From: Cognatilysobacter bugurensis
GTDB taxonomy: Bacteria > Pseudomonadota > Gammaproteobacteria > Xanthomonadales > Xanthomonadaceae
NCBI RefSeq assembly: GCF_014652095.1
Contig: NZ_BMYD01000001.1
Coordinates: 1,217,466 to 1,281,465, forward strand
Length of the DNA stretch: 64,000 nucleotides
Reading direction: 5' to 3'
Shown: positions 49,756 through 60,060 of the stretch, piece after piece
How the letters are laid out: every line of letters starts with the position of its first letter
Position numbering within the stretch: the first letter of the stretch is position 1
Notes under the pieces: generated by a model
Told to the model about the DNA's origin: nothing
Databases searched by the model: none
The model's input: only the letters and a program-made list of their open reading frames with translations
Program-made: the position numbers and the translations under genes

Positions 49756-51615
49756 TCAGATCGCGACCGACTTGAGCTTGCGGCGGCCGCCGTAGATGAG
49801 CGTGGCGATACCGCGCGACACGCCGACCGCCGTGTACATGGAGGTCAGGATGCCGATGATCAGCGTCATCGCGAAACCCTTGACCGGGCCCGTGCCGAAG
49901 GCAAGCAAGGCGACGCCGGCGAGGATCGCGGTGAGGTTCGCGTCGGCAATCGTGCCCGATGCGCGGTCGTAGCCCGTCGCGATCGCGGTCTGCGGTGGCA
50001 GCCCGGCACGCAATTCTTCGCGGATGCGCTCGTTGATCAGCACGTTCGCGTCGACCGACATGCCGACGGTGAGCGCGATACCCGCCAGGCCCGGCAACGT
50101 CAGCGTGGCGCCGATCATCGACATCACCGCGGTGAGCATCAGCAGGTTCATCAACAGCGCCGCGACGGTGATGACGCCGAACATGCGGTAGTAGACGAGG
50201 AAGAACAGCAGCGCGAAGCCAAATGCCCCGAGCACCGCCTGCAGGCCGCGCTCGACGTTCTCGCGACCGAGGCTTGGGCCGACGATGCGCTCTTCGATGA
50301 AGTCCATCGGCGCGGCGAGCGAGCCCGAGCGCAACTGCAGCGCGAGGTCGGCGGCGAACTTCGAGCTTTCCAGGCCGGTGGTCTGGAACTCCTTGCCGAA
50401 CACGCCGTTGATCGTCGCGATCGAGATCACTTCCTCGTTGATGCGCGTGGTGCGCACTTCCTGGCCGTTGACCGTGCGCACCTCGGGGATGCGCTCGATG
50501 TACACCACGGCCATGGGCTTGCCGACGTTCTCGGTGGTGAAATTGAACATGCTCTGGCCGCCGGCGTTGTCCAGGCGCACCGAGACGGCGGGCGAGCCCG
50601 ACTGCTGGTCGAACGTGGCCGAAGCGGCGACGAGCTGGTCGCCCGTCGCAATCACGCGCTTGCTGAGCAGCACGGGGCTGCGCTCGCCGTTGGGCCCGAC
50701 CTCGTAGTACAGACGCGCGCCGGGCGGCACGCTGCCGGACGATGCGGCTTCGGCCGCGTTGCCCTCGACGACTGCTCGGTACTCGAGCGTCGCGGTCGCG
50801 CCGAGCACGCGCTTGGCCTGTGCGGTGTCCTGCACGCCGGGCAGCTGCACGACGATGCGCTCGTCGCCCTGGCGCTGGATGATCGGCTCGGACACGCCCA
50901 GCGCATTGATGCGGTTGCGGAGTGTGCTCACGTTCTGCTCGATCGCCTCCAGGGCCAGCCTCTGCAGCTCGGCCTCGCCAACCTCGACGCGCAGCGTGCG
51001 GCCGTCCGGTGCGACCTGCAGGTTCGGCTGATTGGCGAGCACGAGCTCACGTGCGCGCGGCGCGTCGGCGGCATTCGCTAGCGTCACGATCACGCTGGTG
51101 CCGGCGCCGCGCTCAACCGACTCGTACCGCACGCGTTGTTCGCGCAGCTGCACCCGGATGTCCTCGGCGATCGCGTCGAGCCGCTTGGTCAGCGCAGCCT
51201 GCTGGTCGACCTGCATGAGGAAATGCACGCCGCCCTGCAGGTCGAGACCGAGCAGCATCGGCTGCGCGCCGATCGACTCGAGCCAGCTCGGCACCGTGGA
51301 CGCGAGATTCAGCGCGACGACGTAGTCGCTGCCGAGCGCGGGACGCAGTGCATCGGCCGCGCGGATCTGCGCCTCGGGGCTGCCGAGTCGCACGAGCAGG
51401 TTGTCGCCGTCGATCTCGATCGCGCGTGGATCGATGCCCGTCTGCTTCAGCGTCTGTGCGACGCGCTCTTGCAGCGCGGCGTCGACCTGCGCGCCGCGAC
51501 TCGGAGTGACCTGCACGGACGGCACCTTCTGGTACACGTTCGGCAGTGCGTACAGCACGCTGAGCACCAGCACGATCAGGATGACGAGGTATTTCCAGCG
51601 CGCGAACGTGAGCAT
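49756..51615 (-). CDS. secD: Protein-export membrane subunit SecD
   Basis: 619 aa. First helix (about 6-24), large P1 domain (about 110-430) and a five-helix membrane core. Signatures: LGLDLQGGVHFLMQVD, RINALGVSEPIIQRQG (RNRINxLGV family motif), SMDFIEERIVGPSLG-like APMDFIEERIVGPSLGRENV, and MSVDANVLINERIREELR. ATG at 51613-51615. Order queA-tgt-yajC-secD-secF is the normal one. Confidence 0.97.
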   Translation of the reverse strand: MLTFARWKYLVILIVLVLSVLYALPNVYQKVPSVQVTPSRGAQVDAALQERVAQTLKQTGIDPRAIEIDGDNLLVRLGSPEAQIRAADALRPALGSDYVVALNLASTVPSWLESIGAQPMLLGLDLQGGVHFLMQVDQQAALTKRLDAIAEDIRVQLREQRVRYESVERGAGTSVIVTLANAADAPRARELVLANQPNLQVAPDGRTLRVEVGEAELQRLALEAIEQNVSTLRNRINALGVSEPIIQRQGDERIVVQLPGVQDTAQAKRVLGATATLEYRAVVEGNAAEAASSGSVPPGARLYYEVGPNGERSPVLLSKRVIATGDQLVAASATFDQQSGSPAVSVRLDNAGGQSMFNFTTENVGKPMAVVYIERIPEVRTVNGQEVRTTRINEEVISIATINGVFGKEFQTTGLESSKFAADLALQLRSGSLAAPMDFIEERIVGPSLGRENVERGLQAVLGAFGFALLFFLVYYRMFGVITVAALLMNLLMLTAVMSMIGATLTLPGLAGIALTVGMSVDANVLINERIREELRAGLPPQTAIATGYDRASGTIADANLTAILAGVALLAFGTGPVKGFAMTLIIGILTSMYTAVGVSRGIATLIYGGRRKLKSVAI

Positions 51616-51716
51616 CGGGGCTTCCTGCGGCGGCCTCCCCGGCCACCGGAACGAATGGGTGTCCGCGCCTTGTCAGGCGACGGACGCTGCGAAGGCCGGA
51701 CGGGCCGGCCACCGCA

Positions 51717-51753
51717 CCGCAGGCATCGGACGGAGCGTCCGGAGCACCTGCGG
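51717..51753 (-). promoter_or_regulatory. Two-tier hairpin in the yajC-secD spacer
   Basis: Outer arms CCGCAGG (51717-51723) and CCTGCGG (51747-51753) enclose a second perfect 6-bp stem (51727-51732 with 51736-51741) within the 165-bp spacer. On the reverse transcript it has no T-run, so it could be a processing or attenuation hairpin. Confidence 0.4.
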
Positions 51754-51780
51754 TCGAGGCATAACTCTACTGGTGACGGC

Positions 51781-52119
51781 TCACGCCGCCTTCAAGGTGC
51801 CCTTCGGCAGCACGCTCGCAATCGCGCCGCGCTGCACGCGGATGCGCACGTTGGAGGCGATCTCGACGGTAATGAAGTTCTCGCCGATCTCGGCGACGGT
51901 GCCAGCGATGCCGCCATTGGTGATCACTTCGTCGCCGCGGGCGAGCTTTTCGAGCATCGCGCGGTGTTCCTTCGCGCGCTTCATCTGCGGACGGATCATG
52001 AGGAAGTACATGACCGCGATCAGCAGGATCGGGAACAGCAGCGACATGCCGAACCCACCCGGCTGCTGCGCGGCGGCCTGGGCATGGGCGGGGGCGATCA
52101 GGAAATCGAGCAGGGTCAT
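51781..52119 (-). CDS. yajC: Preprotein translocase subunit YajC
   Basis: 112 aa from the ATG at 52117-52119. One membrane helix (about 26-44) followed by a basic stretch RPQMKRAKEHRAMLEKL (about 43-60) and the soluble domain LARGDEVITNGGIAGTVAEIGENFITVEI. YajC is a small partner of SecDF. An upstream TTG at 52140 is a possible but weaker start. It sits between tgt and secD, as is normal. Confidence 0.94.
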   Translation of the reverse strand: MTLLDFLIAPAHAQAAAQQPGGFGMSLLFPILLIAVMYFLMIRPQMKRAKEHRAMLEKLARGDEVITNGGIAGTVAEIGENFITVEIASNVRIRVQRGAIASVLPKGTLKAA

Positions 52120-52245
52120 GACGTCGTCCGGACGAATCAAATAGCGCGCGATTATGCCACGCGTCCTTCACGCCGCCCGGTCCCGCGGCCGGGGCGAGCG
52201 GGCAGGATCGGCACAGCGCGCGGGCGCCGCCTTCGCCGGCGGGTG

Positions 52246-54437
<2,192 letters not shown>

Positions 54438-54507
54438 GGCGGGATACGCAGGCGGACGCAACCCGGCATTGTAGGCCGCCGCGCCCGTGCAACCGCGGCG
54501 GGCCGCG

Positions 54508-54939
54508 TCAGCGCTCGAACTTCGCCGACAGGATGATCGACGACATTGTGCGTTCCACGCCCTCGATCGCGCCGATGCGGTCGGTCAGCTCGTCCATCTG
54601 CGCGACGCTCGGGGTGACGCCCAGCGCGACGAGGTCGAACGGGCCGCTCACCGAATGCAGCGTGCGCACCTCGGGCATGCGCCGCAGCGCGTCCGCGACC
54701 GCGGCGGACTGCTTCGGCAGCACGGTGATGAGGATGTGCGCGCGGATGTGGCTGCGTTCGGCGGCCTCGTGCAGGCGCACCGTATAGCCGGCGATCACGC
54801 CCGAACGCTCCAGCCGTTCGATGCGGCTTTGCACCGTGGTGCGCGACACCTTGAGCCGGCGGGCGATCTCCGCAGTGGACGCACGGGCGTCCTCGCGGAG
54901 GACGGTGAGCAGCTGTTCGTCGGCGCTTGTGATCTTCAT
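54508..54939 (-). CDS. Lrp/AsnC-family transcriptional regulator
   Basis: 143 aa from the ATG at 54937-54939. An N-terminal winged HTH (about 1-55: LLTVLREDARASTAEIARRL, VSRTTVQSRIERLERSGVI) and a C-terminal ligand-binding RAM domain with HSVSGPFDLVALGV. An upstream in-frame ATG at 54970-54972 would add 11 residues but overlaps a palindrome. Divergent from a class III aminotransferase, the usual setting for a local Lrp-type regulator sensing an amino acid. Confidence 0.92.
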   Translation of the reverse strand: MKITSADEQLLTVLREDARASTAEIARRLKVSRTTVQSRIERLERSGVIAGYTVRLHEAAERSHIRAHILITVLPKQSAAVADALRRMPEVRTLHSVSGPFDLVALGVTPSVAQMDELTDRIGAIEGVERTMSSIILSAKFER

Positions 54940-54946
54940 GCGAAGG

Positions 54947-54972
54947 ATGATTCGTCGGAATGACGAAATCAT
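54947..54972. promoter_or_regulatory. Near-palindrome at the Lrp-gene start, candidate autoregulatory operator
   Basis: ATGATTCGTC (54947-54956) and GACGAAATCAT (54962-54972) form an inverted repeat with one inserted base and a 5-base spacer. It is AT-biased compared with the surrounding sequence and lies just upstream of the chosen Lrp start, overlapping the alternative start codon. Lrp/AsnC proteins usually bind such imperfect AT-rich dyads and repress themselves; binding here is inference. Confidence 0.5.
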
Positions 54973-55011
54973 GCCTCGATTCCGTCCAAAACGTGGGTGT
55001 CGATCGACGAA

Positions 55012-55025
55012 ATTATCCTGATAAT
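55012..55025. promoter_or_regulatory. AT-rich palindrome before the aminotransferase gene
   Basis: ATTATC-CT-GATAAT (55012-55025) is a perfect inverted repeat with a 2-base spacer, 31 bp before the aminotransferase ATG. The right half GATAAT also resembles a -10 box. It fits an Lrp-family operator and/or promoter core. Confidence 0.5.
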
Positions 55026-55055
55026 GACTCGATTGACCTATCCAAGGAGAGCGCC

Positions 55056-56552
55056 ATGGCCGTAATCGACACGCTTGCGCCGCTGCGCGCCCATGGCGGC
55101 ACGCGCCGCACCCCCGGCCTCGACGACGCGACCGTCGCGGAATTCGCGGCCTCGAACCCCGAGCTGCGCGAGGTCATCGACGCCGCAGCGGCCGAATACG
55201 CCCGCATCCGCGAGGAGTTCGCCGACCTGCTCGACCTCGACGAGGACGCCCAGGCGCGCGCGATCCAGGCCGGTTACGTGAACTTCTACCCCGACGATGC
55301 GGTGAACCCGTACGTCGCGCTCGCCGCACGCGGCCCGTGGATCGTCACGCTCAAGGGCGCGGTCCTGCACGACTCGGGCGGTTACGGAATGCTCGGCTTC
55401 GGCCACGCGCCGGCACCCGTCATCGAGGCGATGGCCAAGCCGCAGGTGATGGCGAACATCATGACGCCGTCGCTCTCGCAGCTGCGCTTCGAGCGCGCGA
55501 TGCGCGACGCGATCGGCGTCGACCGCGACTGCCCGTACACGAAGTTCCTCTGCCTCAACTCGGGCTCCGAGTCGGTCACGCTCGCTGCGCGCATCGCCGA
55601 CGCGAACGCGAAGACGGTCACCGACCCCGACGGCGCGCGTCCGGGCGCGACGATCAAGCGTCTCGTCGTCAAGGGCAGCTTCCACGGCCGCACCGATCGT
55701 CCGGCGCTGTATTCGGACTCCAGCCGCAAGACCTACAACCAGCATCTGGCGAGCTTCCGCAACGAGCAGTCGGTCATCGTGATCGAGCCGTACGACGTGG
55801 ACGCGTTGAAAAAGGCGTTCGCCGATGCGGACGCGAACAACTGGTTCATCGAGGCGATGTTCCTCGAGCCGGTCATGGGCGAAGGCGACCCGGGCCGCGG
55901 CGTGCCGCCGGCGTTCTACGCCGCCGCGCGCGAGCTCACGAAGGCGCACGGCGCGCTGCTGCTCGTCGACTCGATCCAGGCCGGCCTGCGCGCGCACGGC
56001 GTGCTGTCGATCGTCGACTACCCGGGCTTCGAGCAGTTCGAAGCGCCGGACATGGAAACGTTCTCCAAGGCGCTCAACGCGGGCCAGTACCCGCTGTCGG
56101 TGCTCGCGGTCGGCGAGCGCGCGGCGGGCATCTACCGCAAGGGCCTGTACGGCAACACGATGACGACGAACCCGCGCGCGCTCGACGTGGCCTGCGCGGT
56201 GCTCGACCAGGTCACGCCCGAGCTGCGCGAGAACATCCGGGAGCGCGGCACCGAGGCGGTGCGCAAGCTCGAGCAGCTCAAGGACGAGCTCGGCGGGCCC
56301 ATCACGAAGGTCCAGGGCACGGGCCTGCTGTTCTCGTGCGAACTTGCGCCGCAGTTCAAGTGCTTCGGCTCGGATTCGACCGAGGAATGGCTGCGCGAGC
56401 GCGGCATTGGCGTGATCCATGGCGGCACGAACTCGCTGCGCTTCACGCCGACGTTCGAGATCACGAGCCAGGAGATCGACCTCATCGTCGGCATGGTGCG
56501 CCGCGCGGTGCTCGAAGGTCCGCGCCAGTCGCAGCAGGCGGCGGCTGCCTGA
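55056..56552 (+). CDS. Class III PLP-dependent aminotransferase
   Basis: 498 aa, ATG with AAGGAG 6 bases upstream. The PLP fold is clear: GGYGMLGFGHAPAPVIEAM, LCLNSGSESVTLAARIADAN, VVKGSFHGRTDRPALYSDSS, LLLVDSIQAGLRAHG, the Schiff-base Lys in FSKALNAGQYPLS, and YGNTMTTNPRALDVACAVL. The usual DExQxG of class III enzymes reads DSIQAG, a Glu-to-Ser change. The enzyme's substrate cannot be read directly; lysine- or omega-amino-acid transamination is plausible for an Lrp-linked member. Strong terminator follows. Confidence 0.88.
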   Translation: MAVIDTLAPLRAHGGTRRTPGLDDATVAEFAASNPELREVIDAAAAEYARIREEFADLLDLDEDAQARAIQAGYVNFYPDDAVNPYVALAARGPWIVTLKGAVLHDSGGYGMLGFGHAPAPVIEAMAKPQVMANIMTPSLSQLRFERAMRDAIGVDRDCPYTKFLCLNSGSESVTLAARIADANAKTVTDPDGARPGATIKRLVVKGSFHGRTDRPALYSDSSRKTYNQHLASFRNEQSVIVIEPYDVDALKKAFADADANNWFIEAMFLEPVMGEGDPGRGVPPAFYAAARELTKAHGALLLVDSIQAGLRAHGVLSIVDYPGFEQFEAPDMETFSKALNAGQYPLSVLAVGERAAGIYRKGLYGNTMTTNPRALDVACAVLDQVTPELRENIRERGTEAVRKLEQLKDELGGPITKVQGTGLLFSCELAPQFKCFGSDSTEEWLRERGIGVIHGGTNSLRFTPTFEITSQEIDLIVGMVRRAVLEGPRQSQQAAAA

Positions 56553-56572
56553 GGCAGGCCGACAGAGCGACG

Positions 56573-56604
56573 AAAAAGGCCGGCGGATTGCCGGCCTTTT
56601 TTGT
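56573..56604. terminator. Bidirectional terminator after the aminotransferase gene
   Basis: A 12-bp stem (56573-56584 with 56590-56601) with a 5-base loop; AAAAA on one side, TTTTTT on the other; lies between convergent stop codons at 56552 and 56630. Confidence 0.9.
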
Positions 56605-56629
56605 TTCCGTCATCGGGTGACCGACGCGA

Positions 56630-57376
56630 TCAGTCGTCGCGCTTGCGTGCACCGCGCCAGACGAGGGCGACCAGGAGCACGATCGCAAATCCTCCGACTG
56701 CCCAGGCCCACGGTTCGCGCAGCACGCGCGCCTCGGTGACGGGCAGCGCGATGAACGGATCGGCCGGCGTGCGCGCGGCCTCCATCGCGCCCGGCGCGAG
56801 CTGCCACGTGCCGTCGCGCAGCTCCACGCGGCCGTCGAGGTCGGGCAACGTCAGTTCGTACCAACGGATGCGCACGTCGCCGACCTGCGGTGCGAGCGGG
56901 TTTTCCGCGCTGCCCAGGCCGTTGCCTTCGGGCTGGAACGCCGCCGCGAGGTTGGCCGGCAACCGCGCGAAATCAGGACGGAACTCTACCCACCGCCCGA
57001 GCGCGGTCAGCACCTCGCGGTCGAGCGGCCGGCCCGCCAGCGTCGGTGCGGGCGCCCACCAGCGCTCGCTTTCGAGCGGCAGCTCCGGCGGGTTGAGGTA
57101 TTCGGGCGGGAATCCTGTCGAATCGATCGGCGCGGCATTCCATACGCGGCGGTAGTCGGCCCCGTCGCGCCGCCACTGGTGCATTTCGACACGCCGCTCG
57201 AGGCCGAACCGGTCGCTGCGCACGCCGAACTCGCGATCTTGCAGCGCGCCGCCGGGCATCGGCTCGGCATCGGCCGCTTCGGTTGCCGCATCGACTGCCG
57301 GCGTGGGCGCCGGCGGCGTCGCGAACACCGACGCCGCAGCCAGGCACAGCCCGAGCGCGAGCCCGGTGCGCGTCAT
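56630..57376 (-). CDS. TMEM43-like membrane protein
   Basis: 248 aa. Signal peptide (about 1-19, ends SVFA), a soluble part (about 20-215) and a C-terminal membrane helix (about 219-240) before a short basic tail. Segments [19 protein letters not shown] and [20 protein letters not shown] resemble the TMEM43/DUF1625 family, whose bacterial members are uncharacterised; the usual length is greater, so this may be a shortened form. Start ATG overlaps the stop of the MBL-fold gene (ATGA), implying a two-gene operon. Confidence 0.6.
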   Translation of the reverse strand: MTRTGLALGLCLAAASVFATPPAPTPAVDAATEAADAEPMPGGALQDREFGVRSDRFGLERRVEMHQWRRDGADYRRVWNAAPIDSTGFPPEYLNPPELPLESERWWAPAPTLAGRPLDREVLTALGRWVEFRPDFARLPANLAAAFQPEGNGLGSAENPLAPQVGDVRIRWYELTLPDLDGRVELRDGTWQLAPGAMEAARTPADPFIALPVTEARVLREPWAWAVGGFAIVLLVALVWRGARKRDD

Positions 57377-58263
57377 GCCGCGAGCGGTCGCGCGCGCAGG
57401 GCCTCGACTTCGTGCGCGGTGCTGAAACGGCCCTTGCCGTCACGCACGACCTGCGCGAGCGCGCAGCCCGGGTCGTGCGTAAAAAACAGATGCACGTTGC
57501 GCGCGAGCTTGTCTTCGAGGAACTCGCGCTTTTCGTCGATGAGCAGCTCGGCGTTGCGGTCGTAGCCCATCGTGATCGGCACGTGCACCCACGGCCGGCC
57601 CGGGATCAGATCCGCGCAGAACGCTACGCCGCCGTGCGGCGCGCCGTCGACACGCTCAGGCCCGACGATCTCCGAGAGCATGAGCCCCGGCGTGTGGCCC
57701 TCGCTGAAATCAAAGCGCACGGCGTCGCCGAGCGTGCGCGAATGCGGGCCGTCGACGAGTTCGAGCCGGCCGGTCGCTTCGAGCAGCGCGGGCAGCTCGG
57801 GGATGAAGCTCGCGCGGTCGCGCGCATGCGGCTGCTTTGCGCGCTCGAAATGCGCGCGGCCGACGATGTAGGTGGCGTTCGGGAACAGCAACGTCGGCGG
57901 CTCGCCTTCGCGCCACGGCGCGAGCAGGCCGCCGGCGTGGTCGAAATGCAAGTGCGAAAGCACGATGACGTCGATGTCCTCGGGCTTGAAGCCGGCCTCG
58001 GCGAGCGAGTCGAGCAGCACATGGCGCTCTTCGACGACGCCGTAGCGTTCGCGCAGCTTCGGCTCGAAGAACGCGCCGATGCCGGCCTCAAACAGCACGG
58101 TCTTGCCCGCGAGCGGCGTGACGAGCAGGCAGCGGCATGCGAGTTCGATGCGGTTGTGTTCGTCAGGCGGCGCCCACTGCCGCCATACAGCCTGCGGCGC
58201 GTTGCCGAACATGGCGCCGCCGTCGAGCTTCTGGCTGTTGCCGATGAGGGACCAGAGTTTCAT
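57373..58263 (-). CDS. Metallo-beta-lactamase-fold hydrolase
   Basis: 296 aa, ATG at 58261-58263 with GGAG 6 bases upstream; frames further upstream are low-complexity. Zinc-binding motif [12 protein letters not shown] (HxHxDH) is intact at about 115-126, with [13 protein letters not shown] and [12 protein letters not shown] (third His) and a later [12 protein letters not shown]. The family includes lactonases and glyoxalase II-like hydrolases; the [14 protein letters not shown]-like start and [16 protein letters not shown] fit the quorum-quenching lactonase-like branch, but substrate is not determinable. Overlaps the TMEM43-like gene. Confidence 0.87.
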   Translation of the reverse strand: MKLWSLIGNSQKLDGGAMFGNAPQAVWRQWAPPDEHNRIELACRCLLVTPLAGKTVLFEAGIGAFFEPKLRERYGVVEERHVLLDSLAEAGFKPEDIDVIVLSHLHFDHAGGLLAPWREGEPPTLLFPNATYIVGRAHFERAKQPHARDRASFIPELPALLEATGRLELVDGPHSRTLGDAVRFDFSEGHTPGLMLSEIVGPERVDGAPHGGVAFCADLIPGRPWVHVPITMGYDRNAELLIDEKREFLEDKLARNVHLFFTHDPGCALAQVVRDGKGRFSTAHEVEALRARPLAA

Positions 58264-58454
58264 CGCGGCTCCGCGGTCGTCGATCGATACGGAATGATCG
58301 TGCATCGGCGCGGCTCTGGGAACCGATGTGCATGCAACGCATGACGTTGCAGGCGCAGGTGCTTGATCGTCATGTCGCATGCCTGTGTGCGACTGGACAT
58401 GCATCGCAGGCCGCGCATCGCGAAGCAAAAAGACACGTGCAATCCACATCGGTC

Positions 58455-58472
58455 GGTGTAAAGATTTACACC
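58455..58472. promoter_or_regulatory. Perfect palindrome abutting the lexA start, candidate LexA operator
   Basis: GGTGTAAA-GA-TTTACACC (58455-58472) is a perfect 8-bp inverted repeat with a 2-base spacer, and the ATG of lexA begins at the next base. No ribosome site is present. It fits a LexA autorepression site, and the location implies a leaderless transcript. A TAAAGA-like -10 within the palindrome (58459-58464) would place a start close to the ATG. Confidence 0.7.
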
Positions 58473-59084
58473 ATGCCACTCACGCCCCGACAGTCCGAGA
58501 TCCTCGCCTACCTACGCCGCCACATGGAGGCGGCCGGTATGGCGCCCAGTCTGCAGGAGGTGGCCGATGCGATGGGCATTGCGCTCAATGCCGCGGCCAA
58601 GCACCTCAAGGCGCTCGAAGCGGCCGGCGTGATCGAGCGCCGGCCCGGCATCGCGCGCGGGCTGCGCATCGTCGAGGCCACGCCGCGGCGCCGGCGCATG
58701 GATTCATTCGAATTGCCGATCCTCGGCCGCGTCGCCGCGGGCCTACCGATCGGCGCCGATGCGCATGTGCAGGGCTTCGTTCCGATCGACCGTGCGCTGT
58801 TCACGCCCGTGCCGGATTACCTGCTGCGCGTGCACGGCGATTCGATGCGCGACGACGGCATCCTCGACGGCGATCTCGTCGCGGTGAAGCGCGCGAGCGA
58901 TGCACGCAACGGGCAGACCGTGGTCGCGCGTGTCGACGACGAGATCACGATCAAGCGCCTGGAGATCACGCACGGCCGCATCCGCCTGCTGCCGCGCAAC
59001 CCCGATTACGCGCCGATTGAGCTTGCGCCGGGCGCGGACTTCGCGATCGAAGGGCTGTACTGCGGTCTCGTGAGGCGCGACTGA
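58473..59084 (+). CDS. lexA: LexA-type SOS repressor
   Basis: 203 aa. Winged HTH (about 1-66: [34 protein letters not shown]) and a LexA/S24 peptidase domain (about 75-203). Autocleavage site A89-G90 (in [10 protein letters not shown]), catalytic S124 in [10 protein letters not shown] and K161 in EITIKRLEI are all intact, so it should self-cleave on RecA filaments. Its linkage to imuA-imuB-dnaE2 is the classic lexA2 cassette. The start is chosen at the ATG directly after the palindrome. Confidence 0.95.
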   Translation: MPLTPRQSEILAYLRRHMEAAGMAPSLQEVADAMGIALNAAAKHLKALEAAGVIERRPGIARGLRIVEATPRRRRMDSFELPILGRVAAGLPIGADAHVQGFVPIDRALFTPVPDYLLRVHGDSMRDDGILDGDLVAVKRASDARNGQTVVARVDDEITIKRLEITHGRIRLLPRNPDYAPIELAPGADFAIEGLYCGLVRRD

Positions 59085-59433
59085 TGGTGGGTGTCGTTGC
59101 GGACAAAGGCGCATTCGATGCCTCTGTGGTCTGGCATGTATGCAAGTTGCGTCGGCATGGCTCGCCTGCAGGCAGCGCGCCCGCGCAGGCTGTCCGCACG
59201 CATGCCCGGCGATCCGTGCGGCATCGTCGAATGCGGCCAGCGACAGCGCTGCGCGGCAGTTCGATGCATGCGCTTGTGACGCATCCATCATGTACTTCGA
59301 TCGCATGCGCGCACGAAGGTGAGAGCGCTGCATCCACGCGCCGCATAGCGACCACGGCGCTTGTTTTCGTGCCGGGGTATCGGTGCGCACTTAAGGTGCT
59401 TGTACGGCCAGCGTCGACGCGGAGCCCGCGCTG
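59085..59433 (+). other. 349-bp spacer between lexA and imuA
   Basis: No supported gene. It is rich in CATG/GCATGC motifs (for example CGCATGCCC near 59200, GATGCATGCGC near 59265 and CGCATGCGC near 59302). An inverted repeat GCAC-TTAAG-GTGC lies at 59387-59399, 35 bp before imuA. I find no second copy of the lexA palindrome, so imuA may share the lexA promoter or use an unrecognised one. Confidence 0.45.
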
Positions 59434-60051
59434 ATGGGCGCAGTCGTCGCCCTCGATGACTTGCTTGATGCACGCCGCATCTGGCGTGGCCGCCCTGTCG
59501 CCGCACCGGCATCGGCGCAGCCCACAGGCCATGCGGCGCTCGATGCCGCGCTGCCGACCGGCGGCTGGCCGCGCGGTGCACTCAGCGAACTGCTGTTGTC
59601 CGAGCCCGGCCTCGGCGAACTCTCGCTGCTGTGGCCCGCGCTCGCGCAGCTTTCGCAGGCGCAAGGCGAAATCGTCCTCGTCGACCCGCCGTGCGTGCCG
59701 TTTGCCCCGGCGTGGCGCGCGGCCGGCGTCGTGCTCGAGCGCCTGCACCTGCTGCAGGCGCCGCCGAAGCAGGCGCTGTGGGCGGTCGAACAATGCCTGC
59801 GCTCGGGGGCATGCGCCGCGGTCGTGTTCTGGCCGCAGCGCGTCGACGACCGCGCGCTCAGGCGCCTGCAGGTCGCAGCCGAAAGCGGCCGCAGCCTCGG
59901 CTTCGCATTACGCCCCGTCGAGGCCGCGGCAAATCCGTCACCGGCCGCGCTGCGCATCGCTGTCGACCGCGTGCCGCGCCAGCTGCGCGTGCTCAAGTGC
60001 CGCGGCGGGCTCGCGCCGCCGCAGCCGATCGCGTTCGCGCGTGCGCACTGA
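59434..60051 (+). CDS. imuA: ImuA, translesion-mutagenesis accessory protein
   Basis: 205 aa, GGAG about 9 bases before the ATG. ImuA is a RecA/SulA-like partner of ImuB and DnaE2 in damage-induced mutagenesis. Features are GHAALDAALPTGGWPRGALSE (the P-loop region is degenerate, GGWPRG), LSLLWPALAQLSQAQGEIVLVDPP and LRRLQVAAESGRSLGF. Followed 9 bp later by imuB, in the order lexA-imuA-imuB-dnaE2. Confidence 0.9.
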   Translation: MGAVVALDDLLDARRIWRGRPVAAPASAQPTGHAALDAALPTGGWPRGALSELLLSEPGLGELSLLWPALAQLSQAQGEIVLVDPPCVPFAPAWRAAGVVLERLHLLQAPPKQALWAVEQCLRSGACAAVVFWPQRVDDRALRRLQVAAESGRSLGFALRPVEAAANPSPAALRIAVDRVPRQLRVLKCRGGLAPPQPIAFARAH

Positions 60052-60060
60052 GACCTGCCG

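Noticed and set aside
59085-59433. Small gene between lexA and imuA
   Set aside because: Short frames exist on both strands but none has a ribosome site, conserved motif or codon pattern.
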